A stretch of DNA of 64,000 bases from Muscardinus avellanarius (GCA_963383645.1 OY726563.1:37517331-37581330); one strand, 5' to 3'; shown: positions 1 to 12,636, counted from the first letter of the stretch. The notes: generated from the sequence alone by a model not told the origin. A program made the numbers and translations.

Positions 1-1677
1 TTGTCTTAAAGGATCTCAATGTATGTGGGAATACACTCAAGGTGCACAGGAGAGAAAAAAACAAAGAATCTTTCAATTAAAATTGATATAAACAGCTGAT
101 GCTTCTTAGAAGAATTCTTTGTTACTGGGAAATGGATAGAGTTGCAGTAAGCTATTATGGATCAATCACACAGAAAGAACTAATAGTGATGAGAATTAAG
201 ATTATGCCAAATTCTCAATCATCATAACAGAAAATTAATAGATACAATCTACTAGTGATAAATCAAGAAGTCAGTATGCATTCGATATTTAAATGTCTGC
301 TGTAGCTATAAGGGCTAAAAGTGGGTTGCAGACATGGCCAGAGATTGCTGTTGTTGGAATATACTTTTTAGAATGACTAAACTATTTTTAATAAGAGCAT
401 GCATCATTCTGACACAAATAAAAATTTGAGAAGTGTTAAAAGCAGGTGAGAGACCCTGAAACATACTCTTCTAGATAGTAAACATGGAAATGCCAGTCAT
501 GGAAGGAAATGAGTGCTACTGGGAGTGCTATTGGGAGCCTGTACACTCAGTTTTCCATTGTGCATGTAGCTTCTTCCCTGGGCCACTGATGTGTTGAGAT
601 TTTTCATGCCATACTTTATTATTATATATTCTATGGTATGCCCAACACTTGTTATAGGAAGTTGTAAAATAGCTAGGATATGTAGGAGATCTCCAATTTT
701 AAAAACAAGATAGATTTAAGAAGGGGCAGATAAGGAAAGGTTTGAATATCAGGGAATTGAGGGCAAATAGGCTGGTCAGTGCTATAGTTACCCTTGAAGG
801 TTATCACACCTGTCACCCCTCACAGGGGCCTTCTTTTGCCTTATGACTAAACATAAAATTTGCTAAAATGCAGATATCCTTTCAAAATAGTTTGAAAAAT
901 CCCATGACTTTGTACAGAAAGTATATCTACTTATTTTGTGGTCATGCTGGTCTTTCGATCAAAAATATGATCAAGATTCCCCACCTGATTTCCCTACTTT
1001 ACTCCTCTCCAGAGAACATTTGGCTCTTGCTAAAACTCTGATCCACAGTCAACGGACAGAGATTTGCCACTCTGGAAGAAATTCATTTTAAAAGACTTTG
1101 AAGGCAATTCCAAAGAAGAACTTTCTATGGCAACATTGTTGGAATCAGTGCAGAGCCTTCCAGGGTGACTGCCCTAAAGGGCAAGGCTAATTCTGGCTTT
1201 TAAGTGTTTCTATGCTTGTTAAAAAGTCAGCCTCCTTACTTTCAAGTCCCAGCTCCCTGTGCTAAAGTGTTTTCCTAAAGCCTCCATAAATTCTTCTTTC
1301 CCTTTGATAATTCAGCAATCCACCATTTCCTTCACTACACAAACTAAGAGACATGTTTGTGGAAGACGGGGGAGGGAATACAATTTCTCTGTTCCTCTCT
1401 AAATAATAATTGCCTGCAAGCATGCTTCCCAAAGCCTTGCTAGGTGGGAGTTCTTAGAAGTGAGTCTAATGGGACATTTGACTGATGTTCAAGCTCCCCC
1501 TTCCAAAAATGATAAATGGCTTGGAAACTGCAGAAGCCATCCATCTGCTTGCCACAGGGAATAATGCCGAGCTGTTTAACTTCCACCCTCTGCAGAGGTA
1601 AAAGGCTTAGTAGTGGCTGCATTTGGCTAAAGAGGAACCTACTTTCCCTGTGTTCAAAAGACTACCTCATCACTTAT
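1..1677. other. Intronic sequence, nothing recognised
   Basis: AT-rich, no long frame, no clear repeat family. Searched on the minus strand for the missing EFHC2 tail; none seen. Confidence 0.6.
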
Positions 1678-1757
1678 GGGAGAGGGGAGGGGAGGGAGAG
1701 GGAGGGAGGAAGGGAGGGAGGGAGGGGGGGAGGGAGGGAGGGAGGGAGGGAGGGAGG

Positions 1758-1796
<39 letters not shown>
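1678..1796 (+). repeat. Uninterrupted 119 nt purine tract, (GGGA)n then (GA)n
   Basis: Only A and G from 1678 to 1796: GGGA/GGA repeats followed by about 17 GA units. It drives two spurious glycine/arginine/glutamate-rich open frames. A tract of this kind can form triplex (H-)DNA. Confidence 0.97.
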
Positions 1797-1800
<4 letters not shown>

Positions 1801-2205
1801 CACGAGAACAGTGAAGATCCATTTTTTATTCACTTAGTTGCACTTGGTTTTAGGTTATTACCAGCAAAACCAGAGGTGCATCTGAAACACCTGGTAAAGG
1901 TCTTCAAGGCCAGATGCTTGAGAAAAAGTACAGCCCTGGGTCAGTGTTTTGGTGAGTCACAAAAACTTAAGGTTGGCAAGAAGGTGTTGTTCAAGTTGCC
2001 AGTGCATAACTGGTCATGTCTAAATAGCCAGGCCTCTAAATTCCAATTCTGATTCCAGTATAGAGATCTTTGGCAAGGTGGATTATAGCTGCCATGTACC
2101 GACTATACAGAAAATCAGTGCTCTGTGGCTCCACATGGTTTTGAACTATTTTAAAAAGTTATTTTTCATCTACAAATCACATATTTGAAAAGGCAGAGAG
2201 CATCT

Positions 2206-2226
2206 GGGTGGGTGGGTGGGTGGGTA
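2206..2226 (+). repeat. (GGGT)n tract, possible G-quadruplex
   Basis: Five GGG runs spaced by single T residues. Confidence 0.9.
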
Positions 2227-2229
2227 GGT

Positions 2230-4480
2230 GTACATGTGTGACATGAGAAAAAGAAGGGAAGTGAAAGGGAGAAAAAGGTAGAGAAGGAGGGAAGGAAAGA
2301 AGGCTAATGCTTCTCTCTGTAAACTTCATCAGTACACCAAACATTCTATAACCACAGCAGCCATGTGGCTCAATGCTTACCCTTTGGCCTCACTGCCAGG
2401 TATTGTTGGGTAAAATCACATAAGCCCAAACCATGCCTCCGGGAGGGAGGTAGGGGCAGGGCTGGGCAGAACATAATGAGATGATTTTAAAGCCCTGTTA
2501 ACTTTTTCCATTTTAACAGATCTTTCTGGATGAGGCACCAGCTCTCTTGGGAGGCCAGTTCTAAGGCATTCCATGGAACCCAAAGCCAGCTATAAAAGAC
2601 TAGCTTGGGGCAGAGCTGCTGGGGAAGAACTGCACTTGAATTTCTAGTTATTCCAAGCTTAGATTCAGAAGGCCACAATTAGAGGAGAATGGCACTTTTT
2701 TGTGCCCAGTTGTACATGGAACACAAAATGGAATGGCCTCAGAATTTTATCTCCTATGGTTTGAGAATCAGAATTTCTTGCCTATTAGTACTGACGAACA
2801 TTCACATTCAAATGAAGGCTCAAGCAGAGTTGAGTAAATGTACAAGGACCATGTAGCCAGGAAGCAGCATGCCTGGACTTCATTCAGATTGGATGAATCC
2901 CAATCCCAGGTTTTCTCCTCCCTACACAGTGTACAAGTCTCTGAGATTGCAGAAATTAATGAGACATAGTCTTTTTCCCTAAGAACCGAGATAGAAAAAA
3001 AGGTTTAAGATATCTTAGGGAGTTGTCCTAATGCCATTTGAGACTTGCTTTGGCCTTGTGCATGTGCTTTCAGTGAAAGTCCTCCTTGCATTTCTATGTT
3101 TACACTTATGAAATAAAGAACAACACCCACCATCGATTAAAATATACCTTTTAATATGCTCAAGAATTTACAAACTTTTCTTAGGCCTTTAGCACTATGT
3201 CAATACCAAGTGCCACTCCTATTATGAATGAGTAATAGTCACTTACTACATAGAATATTTAAGTCTGATGTTCTATGCATTAGGGAAATTAATTTGTGTG
3301 GTGAGAAAGATGACCTCATACCAGCTCCCATGACACAACTTGATGGGGGCTAGAGTAACTGAAGGTGAAAAAGACTTTAAAGTACAGATTGCAGCTTGGA
3401 TTGTGCTAAGAAGGAAAAGACCTAGCTGAATTCTAAAAACAGTGGGAATAGAAATTTTATTACCAAAGCCCAGGATTAGAATAAAACCTAGAGTAACAAT
3501 CAACGCATAAAGGAAAGTGCCCAATTCTTTAGCTATACTATTTTTCATCTCATAATCTGAATTTACACAACAGGGAAAGAGGGCTGTTCAACAGCAGGCC
3601 CCAGCTCCATCCCAAAGCAGGTAAAGTCCACCCCTGGGCAGAGTGTGCACTGAATAAAACCAACAAACTCCATGCCTGCCTCCCATGGGAGACTGCTGAC
3701 ATCAGAGGGGGCTCTGGCTTAGCATGCCATGAGGAGGGCTGTGTAGAAAGACTCTGGTCAAGACTCTGTAAAGTCCTGTGGAGTCTGTGGGGAACAATAA
3801 GAATGCAGAATATAAATGTAAGCTGCAGGCTGATGGGCCCATTAGGAATTAGGACAGCTTTTGAAAGGAATCTGCGGAGATGATGCAAAACACCAAGCAT
3901 GTGACCCAAATCATGGCAGGGCATATTGGAGGGAGAGGGGAATGGGAATGAGACATTTTCTAATCTGATTAGTCTGAAGTTTCCCCTGAGTGTGCAGAAG
4001 GGTCACTGCAAAATTAGAGGCAAGTTAGAATGAACATGGTCTGCTCAGTGGCAGAGAGGGATGACCTCCTCAAAGCTAAGCTGGGCTTGGAGACAGATAG
4101 TGTTCGGAGACTGAGACAACTTTGAAGTGAGTTGCGGAATAGTCTTTTTGCATTTAATATCAAATCATAAAGGCAAAGACAAAACAGTCTGCTGAGAGAA
4201 TGTGAGGATAATGACTTGGTGGCCTCAGCACTGGCTAGGAAGCCTTTAGGTCCTCCACAGGCCCGGCTCCCACATTACTGGACTCTCTAGGACAACTCAT
4301 CCTCAAGCCTATCAGGAGATAATCTAATAAACATTCGGAGCTTCCTGACTAGAAGACAGCTTAATGTGTAAAAGGCATTCAGATCCAACTGTTGAAAAAC
4401 AAGGACTCTTCCATAAAGAAGAATGTAGTTCATTTCTAAGTCAGACCATGTGGTCTATGGTCCCTGTCTCTAGTCAATAT
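2230..4480. other. Intronic sequence, no gene supported
   Basis: Minus-strand open frames at 3273-3548 and 3550-3924 have no recognisable domain, no splice context and no family resemblance. They are probably chance frames, possibly in old repeat sequence. Confidence 0.5.
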
Positions 4481-4559
4481 GGAGCAGCAGATGCTGTACT
4501 AGCTACTTTATATGTTATCTCAGTCGATCCTCAGAACCAGTAGGATTTATCTTGTTTTA

Positions 4560-5042
4560 TTAGTCATCATTTTATTACTCTGACCAAAATTCCTGACAAA
4601 CAAAGGAGAAAAGCTTATTTTAGTTCCTGGTTTCCAAAGCTTCAGCCATGGTTGGCAGGTTCCATTGCTCTGAGCCTGAGGTGAAGGAGGTCATAGTGGA
4701 TGGATATGGTAGAGGAAAACTGCTCAGCTCATGGCAGCCAGGAAACAGAGAGAAGAGATAGGGACGGAGAGGAAGAAAGGGGCTAGGGACAGGATATAGT
4801 CCCCAAGAGCAAGCCTCAGTGACCTACTCCAACCAGGCCCCACCTACCTACAGTCTCCACCTCCTCCATGAAGTCCATTCAAATTGTTAATCTATCAAAG
4901 GGATGAATCCACTGATGAGGTCACAGCCCTCATGATCTAATCACTCCCTCAAAGCCATACCTCTGCATGTCATTGCACTAGGAACCAAGTCTTCAACACA
5001 TGAGCTTTTGGAGGAAATTCCAGATCCAATTCAAAATAGTTT
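4560..5042. mobile_element. LTR-like interspersed repeat, family member 1
   Basis: Starts near 'ACTCTGACCAAAATTCCTGA', runs through 'AAAGCTTATTTTAGTTCCTG', 'GGTTCCATTGCTCTGAGCCT', 'GTGACCTACTCCAACCAGGC', 'CTAATCACTCCCTCAAAGCC' and 'CACATGAGCTTTTGGAGGA'. The same order recurs at 20410-20700. It interrupts an older MIR (left part about 4490-4555, right part 5040-5130). The class name is uncertain: probably an LTR or MER-type repeat. Confidence 0.5.
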
Positions 5043-5702
5043 TCTTAGAGGTAAAGAAGCTGAGACCCAGGCAGGTCAAAACTCTTACATAAAATCACAT
5101 AGCTAATAAGTAGATTCAAAGAGTATATGAGATAAGGTGGGAGGTGGATATTCAAGATGTGACGACTCTCTGGTTGTTTACATGTGGCAAATAGGTTAAA
5201 AGCAGATATTTGCATTGGAATGGATTAAAGTTCAAGTCACAACTCAAAAGAGAAACATAAGTAGTGTTGTGAGAATCCTTAGGAGATAAATCACTCCAAG
5301 CATCAGCCAAGCAAATGTGAGAGGGCTTCATGGATGTGGTGCCATTTGAAATGGGTCATGAAGGAAGATCTGGCTTTCAGAAGGTAAAGAAAATTGGAAG
5401 CTAATTCCTGCTAAAGAAATATAGAAAAGGAAAAAATAAATGGGAAGGTGGGAGGTATATGTATGAAATGCTAGATTGCCCATTTTGATGGATATGGGGA
5501 ACAACAGAAAGAGGAGCTTTGAAAATGTGGTAACTATGGAGAATCCTGACTCCTAAGCCTGCCTGCTTCATTTCAGGTTTTTTATACCAGGATGACTTAT
5601 CCTTCACACTGCTACTAATAAAAACAAACAAACAACAACAACAACAAACAGATCTGATAGTTCAGAAAATTACCACAGGGTAATTCAGCATATGCGCGTG
5701 CG

Positions 5703-5709
5703 CACACGT

Positions 5710-5754
<45 letters not shown>
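5703..5754 (+). repeat. CA microsatellite with CG-containing start
   Basis: About 22 CA units after 'GCGCGTGCGCACACGTG' (5693-5710), an alternating purine-pyrimidine stretch. Confidence 0.96.
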
Positions 5755-5757
<3 letters not shown>

Positions 5758-6284
5758 CTACTGGCTTTGCCCTCCTCTGAATTCTCATATTGATAGTTGC
5801 AGCCTAGTTTTCCACCATGGGAATTTGTTTTTATTTTTTCCTTTGGTTTCTCTTTTTGCCTCACACAAAGACTTTCCACTCAAGCCCCTGATTGAGAAAA
5901 ACACTGTAACTGAAAACCCCAAGTGCCATAGTGGAGAAGGGGGGGAAATAGTTTAAAGATGAGGAGTTTGGTTTTTCTTCAGAAGGCAAAGAGACACTTA
6001 GAAGGTTTGTGAATAGAAGAGTAGCACAATGACATTTTAATCTTAGAAAGTACTAAGTTGCTGTCTATAAAGAATGATTTTAAAATTTGGACACTGGTAA
6101 AACACAGACCAACATTAAGGTCCCAGAAACATGGGTCAGAACAGGAGTAATGACAGAATAAAAAGGAGGAAGTAGCAAAGGTGGTGGAAAGAAGAACTGT
6201 CAGGACATCTTAATATACTATTTGTATACAGTAATTTGAAATTTTTATAGGTTGAAAGATGTGCATTTGAAAGGTTCAGGGGTC

Positions 6285-6480
6285 CAATTATGGTTCTTCT
6301 TCTAGACTATGGTACTTTGAGCAAAATACCCTCTCTCTCTAAACTTCAACATCCTCATATATAAGATAGGGAGAATAATGGTTCTGACCATACTAGGATG
6401 GTCTCACAGAGTAAATGAAATATAATCATAAATAAAATGAAATAATTACAATGCCTAGTACAAAGCCAAAAAGGTATAAA
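6285..6480. mobile_element. MIR remnant
   Basis: 'GAGCAAAATACCCTCTCTCT', 'CATCCTCATATATAAGATAG' and 'ACAATGCCTAGTACAAAGCC' resemble the MIR core and tail. Confidence 0.5.
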
Positions 6481-6670
6481 TTATCAAGATATGTAAGTCA
6501 AAGGAGGAGCTGGAGTGAAGTCATAGGAAACATAAAAGATGACCAGAATCAGGGTGACTGGGAGGGTGGTGCCAGAAAATCAAAAGGCAGGTTTGACAGG
6601 AAAAAGTAGTTTTTTTATATCTAGCATCCTAGCAGGATAAAGCCCATGCTAAAATAAAATCCCTATCTTC

Positions 6671-6920
6671 CTGATACCGAGTGTCCAGGTTAACAATGTT
6701 ATATTTACATGCATACACATAGTCACATGTAGCTTTTCCATTAATGAACCGCACCCTTCTTCCTCCCCTCCCCTTCCTTCCTGCCTTCACTGTATTTGGA
6801 GGGAGGGAAATGGGGAAGCAGGGGTGGCACCAAGTACCATGTGAATATATGCCAATGTCAACATGATCCACATTATGATGCGAGACTATAGTGCACCAAT
6901 AAAAATAAATAAATAAAAAT
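6671..6920 (+). mobile_element. Short LINE-1 insertion with 5' inversion
   Basis: A 20 bp direct repeat (AAAATAAAATCCCTATCTTC / same with one mismatch) lies at 6651-6670 and 6921-6940. Between them, 6676-6785 is the reverse complement of the LINE-1 3' UTR stretch seen at 10320-10430, and 6786-6920 is the forward LINE-1 3' end ending 'GTGCACCAATAAAAATAAAT'. Inverted 5' part plus forward 3' part inside one target duplication is the classic twin-priming outcome. Confidence 0.75.
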
Positions 6921-7272
6921 AAAATAAAATCCCTGTCTTCTTACTGCATATCTGTACCCATCAGAACTACTACTTTGAAAAACCTATCCTGAATTTTACA
7001 TCTAATGTCCTCATAATCAATCGAGTTGTACATGTCATTTTGTCTCAGGAACCTATGTATATGTAATGTTAAAATTATAAAAATTATAATGGGCTTTCTA
7101 ACACTCAAAATCATGACTTTTCCTTTTATAATACTTGAATGGAAGTAGATAATCAATGATATAATCAAAATGGTCAAAAGTAAATAGAGGATAATTCAAG
7201 ATGTAAAAGCAAGAATAGTCCCCGAAATAAAAATATGCAGGACAACCCCCATCAGGGGGATCTCTTGCTTAC

Positions 7273-7365
7273 CTGGATAGTATGTCTCCTAGAAGATCGT
7301 CACTTAAAGGTATCCTAGAGCACTTGCAGAGTCTTTTGATGTCTTTTCTGGGTAATACATGTTTT
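7273..7365 (-). CDS. EFHC2: EFHC2 coding exon: C-terminal region, second-last or near-last exon
   Basis: 93 nt exon, too short for ordinary ORF detection. The acceptor is TTTTAATATAG right of 7365 and the donor CTATCCAG|GTAAGC at 7273/7272. One leading base completes lysine, 30 codons follow, and two bases (AG) of a split codon remain. The peptide is HVLPRKDIKRLCKSSRIPLS then DDLLGDILS. This agrees with the EFHC2 segment 'VLPTKDIKRLCKSSRLPLSDDLLESLLSR' region by region and forms a second helix-loop-helix-like unit. After it, the protein should run about 60-70 residues more. I searched 1-7272 on the minus strand for that tail and did not find it, so the last exon(s) are probably beyond the left edge. 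Confidence 0.9.
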
Positions 7366-8983
7366 CTATATTAAAACAAAGCAAATGAAAATTTATATAT
7401 CTTGTATCCCTTTAACAAAATTACATTCTATAACAAATACAAACGTGATATGACCTAAAAAATGTGCATGTGGAAGTATAAAAACGGGTACTGGAATTCA
7501 CAGTAAGGAAAATAATCATATTGCATTTCACTGACATTTTCCATTTTAGAGGTCACCAGATCCTGTCCTTACGAAAGCCTTTCCTTCAAGATTCAGATTC
7601 TTTGTCAGTGATAGTACATCTTATTAAGGCTGTAGCCACGAGTGTTGCTCTAAGTAATCGATCTGCATTCTTGACCACTAGTCAAAAATGGTTTTGATAT
7701 TTGAAAACATCCCCTAATTTGACAGGCATCTAGAGCTTCCAACACAAGTATGATATGACTTAAGGGCATTTTTCTGGTCTTTTCCTTGGACCCAAATCCA
7801 TTTTGGGCCTTAGCATTTACTTCAGTTTTGTTAGATCCAAGTCATTTTCTCTAGAGGAGGCCCACTAGTCATTTTCCCCAGCATGTTGGGAGGCCCAGAA
7901 ATGCCTATTCATGTTCTCCAGCCAATTTTCTCCCAGGCACCATGCAAAATTAGAACAGGAAAGAACGTGAGCTCTTTTCTTTGCAATGAAAATGTTGATG
8001 TTTAAAACCTAAGTTTATTGAATCTACTAGAATTCAGGCTATCAGATTGAACATGCCCCCAGTACTTTCAAGAAGTGTTCCTTTAGCAAAGGAAGGTCAC
8101 ACTTCTCAACCTGGAGAGGGACACCATCAAAGTGGAAGGCAGGGTCAGGGTTAGACAATGCTCAGTTTACATATCCTCCAGGAGCCTAAAGGAAGCTTAA
8201 AGATCCAAAGGAAAAATACCACCCTGATGTAACTTGACAAGGATGCAATTTGGATTAGGAAAAATTAGGTTCATTTTCAAGATAGACTATGGAAGCTTCA
8301 AAGATTCTTAGAATGCAGTTGGCCATTTGGGATCAGACTTAATATCTGGGGCTGAGCAAAGGGGCTGCAGGGAAGAAAGATGGCAGTGGTGTGCAGTACA
8401 AAGTTTAGAAGCTAGACTGAGAACTAAAACTTTTCTAATTCCAGAGAAAATCAATACATTTACATTTCTCTCACTGTATTAGACTACGAGTTAAAATGAA
8501 TACCAAAATACAGTGAGATGGTGTTGTCAGATTTGTATTACAATGATTTAATAAAACTCAACACATATCAATTTATTAGAAATTGTGCTAAACTTCATTA
8601 CTTGTAAGAAGAAAATTTCAAACAATTTTTATAGAAAGTTTACTCATAGATTCCCCTATCCTGTGCATTGTAAAAGTCACATTTTCAATCCCCAGTTAAT
8701 ACTAAAATAATGTAAGACATTTCAGAATTAAACCCTCCATATCTTGACTTACTATGTTTCAGTTAAAAGTTTCTATAAACAAATGAAAATGCAAGACAGC
8801 CTATTTCTTTAAAGACACAGGGCTTCCCTTATCCCTTAATATTTAAGGTGGCTTTGCTAAACAGTGGACAGTGGTGAGACATGTCAATTTTGTTTTTGAC
8901 CTTTGGATAAAATATAAATTTCTTCATTACTCAGGTTCACATAAACTTAAATTAGTTGTTAAAATCAACAAAACAAAGCTTAC

Positions 8984-9181
8984 TTTTTTCGATCTTCATA
9001 TACACAGTTAGAAATTATTTTGTCGAAATTCTCAAACATGTTTTTCTTGAGCTTTTCATGGGCTTGTGCAATTAAGAAATTCACATCTATACTCTTATCC
9101 TCAGATACACGGTAGTGACGTGCAATAGTTATAATCTCCTGGTCTATGAGCTTCCCAACAGTTATGCTCATCAATATGTCT
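8984..9181 (-). CDS. EFHC2: EFHC2 coding exon: C-terminal helical region after the EF-hand
   Basis: 198 nt exon. The acceptor is CATCTCATTTTCAG right of 9181; the donor is CGAAAAAA|GTAAGC at 8984/8983. One leading base completes the split arginine (…NTF-R-DIL…), 65 codons follow, and two bases of a lysine codon remain. The peptide includes DILMSITVGKLIDQEIITIA, RHYRVSEDKSIDVNFLIAQA and KKNMFENFDKIISNCVYEDR. The first segment is the exiting helix of the EF-hand. The 'TIARHYRV' and 'FLIA-AHE--KKNMFENFD' stretches match EFHC2 as I remember the human protein. The open frame extends upstream to a methionine in the intron, but the AG acceptor and codon phase set the exon edge. Confidence 0.94.
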
Positions 9182-9797
9182 CTGAAAATGAGATGAAAAA
9201 ACACCCACAAATGGTATATAAGAATATTTGACTTCTCTATTAGAACTGATAAAGAATACAGTTAAAATAATTCAATGTCCATATATGAAGGTATCACTGC
9301 CATTCCAATATTTATGGGAGGGGTGGGTAGCAGGTAGGATCTGAATGGAAAAATACCACAATCTGTGTGTATGTATGTATCACTTTGAACTTCACTATTA
9401 TGTATAATTGCAATGCCCCAATACTTACAAGTATTTAAAAATCCAAAATCCATTGTACAAAACTTTAAACAACTGTGAAGTCAAGTGATTATTGTTATTT
9501 AACTTAATTCCTGTACTTAATTTAGGAACAAAAGGAAGGTACCAATGATAGAATGGAAGTCATTTGTAAATAAAATGTTTGTAAATAAAATGACATTTTT
9601 CTCAGAGTCAAACTTCTACCAGATAATAGCCTGTAACCAGGAAATAAACTCCTTGAACGGTCAAAATACTTATTACTAAGTATATTATTTTATTCACTGT
9701 TTATTAATCTTTCTTACACAAAATAGTATCTGACTTGAGATTTTGGTGTACCAGGGTACAAAGTTTGTAAATTGATAAATTAGAAAGGTGTTTTAGG

Positions 9798-10526
9798 CAA
9801 CAACAAATGCTGGCGAGGATGTGGGAAAAGAGGAACTCTTTTACATTGTTGGTGGGAGTACAAACTAGTTCAGCCACTATGGAGATCTGTGTGGAGATTC
9901 CTTAGAAAACTGGGAATAGATCCACCATACGATCCAGCTTTACCACTCCTGGGTATTTTTCCAAAGGGGTTGAAAACAGAGAACTACAGCAACATATGCA
10001 TACCTATGTTCATAGCAGCACAATTTGTAATAGCCAAAATTTGGAAACAACCTAGGCCCCCATCAACAGATGAATGGTTTGCAAAGTTATGGAAAATACA
10101 CACAATGGAATTCTATTCAGCTATAAAGAAGAACAAAATCATGTCATTCGTAAAAAGATGGAAAGTGCTGGAAAGCATTATGTTAAGTAAGATCAGCCAA
10201 ACACAGAAAGAGAAGGGACATATGTTTGCTCTAATATGCCCAAACGAGTGAGCATTGGGGATACCAGAGGGACTCCAGATAATGGAAGGGAAATCTCAGC
10301 AAAGATTGAATGGAAAACTAAGAGAGGAAGGAGGCTGAATTTGATTGATGAGGGGCTAATTCCAAATAGATGTAAATGTACGAATATAGCAAGGTTAACC
10401 TGAGTATTAAGTATCGGGAGGGGGGAAGAGAAACAAGAGGGGGTGGGCACCAAACACAGATTAAATGTATAACATTTACTTTCAATAAATAAATAAACAA
10501 ATTTTAAAAAATTTAATGCAAAAAAG
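9798..10526 (+). mobile_element. LINE-1, 5'-truncated, end of ORF2 plus 3' UTR
   Basis: Flanked by a 16 bp duplication AGAAAGGTGTTTTAGG at 9782-9797 and 10527-10542. The plus-strand frame 9889-10251 gives the C-terminal ORF2p sequence with LRKLGIDPPYDPALPLLGIF, WKQPRPPSTDEWFAK and HTMEFYSAIKKNKI, which is typical of the end of LINE-1 reverse transcriptase protein. 3' UTR and A-rich tail follow. 5'-truncated and therefore inactive. Confidence 0.85.
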
Positions 10527-11149
10527 AGAAAGGTGTTTTAGGGATGGAGAAAGTAATCATGCACATTTCTGCAGCAAAAAGTAAAGTCTGGCATATCCTG
10601 GCTATGAGAGAAATAGATGAGAAATGCTTTAAGAGCTATGTAAGAACTGTTTGAGTCTTTAGAAGGCAAATTGAGATTTGGCAGAGCTAAAACACCACCA
10701 CCAACAGCAACACATTAACAATAAAGACCCAAAGCATAACATATTGGCCATACTGTTTTCAATATATCTTGTAGAAAAGCTATATACCATACAACATACA
10801 TTAGGAAAAGTTACATCAAAGTTATTAAAATGTAAAATGTTATAGTGATACACGAATAAGCTTCTAAAAGAAAATTTATTTCTTAGAAGTAACTGGGTTC
10901 CCAAGAATCTAAAATAAAGGAGGGAAAATAATATTTAATTGACTTTTCTATTATATACTGGTCTTTAATCAATTTTACTTATTTTAGACAACTGTGGTCA
11001 TCATCACTATCATTTAAGATTCTAGGTTCTCCTAGTCAGGAATTTTCTTAGACAGAATCTAGGAGAGTCCATGATACTGTCCTGGCTAAAGAAACTAAAT
11101 TTTATCTATATCTACTTATCAGGTTTCCAAGTTTTTCTGTTTTTGTTTG

Positions 11150-11560
11150 GTACTTTTTAATTTTCTTTATTGGTGCGTTGTAGTCATATATCTTAATGAA
11201 GTACAAGATGGTAGAGTCATACATGCACACATCACTCATTTAGCCCTTCTCCAATTCCCTCCCCATTCTCTCCCCCTTCCCTCCTTCTCATTTTTGGCTT
11301 AGTAATTGACTTTGATATGTTTGTGAATGTACACCATGTACATTAAAGAATTTCCCTCTTCCCCCCTCCCATTCCCCTCAGTTAGGTCTCCTTATTTGCT
11401 CATCTATGGATTCTCCTTATTTGTCTAGAGTTCTTCCTATGACCCATTTTCTCCCTAGCTTCCACATATTAGGGAGAACATCTGATTTCTTATTTTGTGA
11501 CTGACTAATCTCACTTAGCATAATGTTCTCCAGTTCCATCCATTTCCCTGTAAATGAGAT
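11150..11560 (-). mobile_element. LINE-1 3' end
   Basis: Reverse-strand L1 tail: 'TTTATTGGTGCGTTGTAGTC' is the complement of the 'GCACCAATAAA' end, followed by C/T-rich sequence complementary to the G-rich tail and by 'AACATCTGATTTCTTATTTT' like text of the 3' UTR. 5'-truncated. Confidence 0.75.
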
Positions 11561-11804
11561 AAAAAAAATCAACCAAGGGGAGCCCACACTTTTGGCAAGT
11601 CAGGTCAGACCATCAATTGGTAATACTGGCAAGAAACTCACTCTGTGCAAAAACTATAAAAGACAAGTGTCTTTTCAGACATCTGAACTTTTCAGAGTCT
11701 ATATTCTTATCTGGGCTATCCAAGTATATGGATGATCTCGCAAAGCCACAAACAAGTAGAGCCTATTACATGAAATGAGTAATAGCAATAATTTCTGCCA
11801 TTTA

Positions 11805-11970
11805 CTAAGGACTTATATGGCAGCTCATGTGCTGCTAGAAAGTAGGCACTTTTATTATTCCCAATTTTCTAGATGAGAACATGGAGGAACAAAAATGTTA
11901 AGTAATTGACCCAATGTTGTGAAAGCCAAACCACAAACCTATAGAGTCTGGCTTTAAAGCTCATGCCCCC
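11805..11970. mobile_element. MIR remnant
   Basis: 'TTATTATTCCCAATTTTCTA', 'GATGAGAACATGGAGGAACA' and 'TAAGTAATTGACCCAATGTT' follow the MIR core order. Confidence 0.6.
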
Positions 11971-11974
11971 CAAA

Positions 11975-12305
11975 TTCATATTAATGGTATTTGGAGGAGG
12001 GGCCTTCAGGAGATAATTAGGAATAGATGAGGTCATGAGAGTGGCATGCCCATGATGGCATTTGTGGCTTTATAATAAGAGGAAAAGAGACCTGAGAACC
12101 GCTTGCTCTGTCTTGGCATGTGATGCCTTCCACTATGTCACAAGGAAGCAAGAAAACCCTCACCAGGTGCCAAACAGATGCCAGCGTCATGCTCTTGGAC
12201 TTCCTAGACTTCAGAATCAAGAGCCAAATATACTTCTATTTAAGTCATTCTGTCTCGGATCTTTTGTTATACCAATAGAAAATGTACTCAGACATTTCAT
12301 TACCT
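11975..12305 (+). mobile_element. MaLR-type LTR remnant
   Basis: 'TGGTATTTGGAGGAGGGGCC', 'GGAGATAATTAGG', 'AATAGATGAGGTCATGAGAG', 'CTTGGACTTCCTAGACTTCA' and a closing 'AAAATGTACTCAGAC' follow the order of mammalian ERVL-MaLR solo LTRs. No internal viral genes are present. Confidence 0.6.
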
Positions 12306-12636
12306 CTGCTTTGAGAACTATAACTAGTCAGCACAAAAAAAAAGTATGAGAAAATAATTTCAGAAGCTCTGAGTCACAGGTCATCTCTCACAAAGTGCTA
12401 ACTGACCACAGTAAAGACACTGCAAGGAAAGCCCCTGGCTCATTTACAACACTAGTCATAGAATAATCAGTCCTGGCTATGCATAAAACAAAACACTATC
12501 CCACAGTTAATAGTATGTTGATTGATATTTATTGGTATGAAAACTGTCTAGGCTATGTTGATAAATGTAGTGTGATCCCACTAAACTAAGGATATGGGTG
12601 AATATATAGTCAGAGAGAGAAAAAAGGAAAGAAAAT

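Noticed and set aside
1516..2052. 178-codon plus-strand open frame
   Set aside because: Its middle is the translated GGGA/GA tract; no domain, no splice context.
3550..3924. 124-codon minus-strand open frame
   Set aside because: Same strand as EFHC2, but the sequence does not match the protein and has no known domain or matching splice phases.
10193..10500. Minus-strand open frames of 60-86 codons
   Set aside because: They are antisense shadows of the LINE-1 3' end at 9798-10526.
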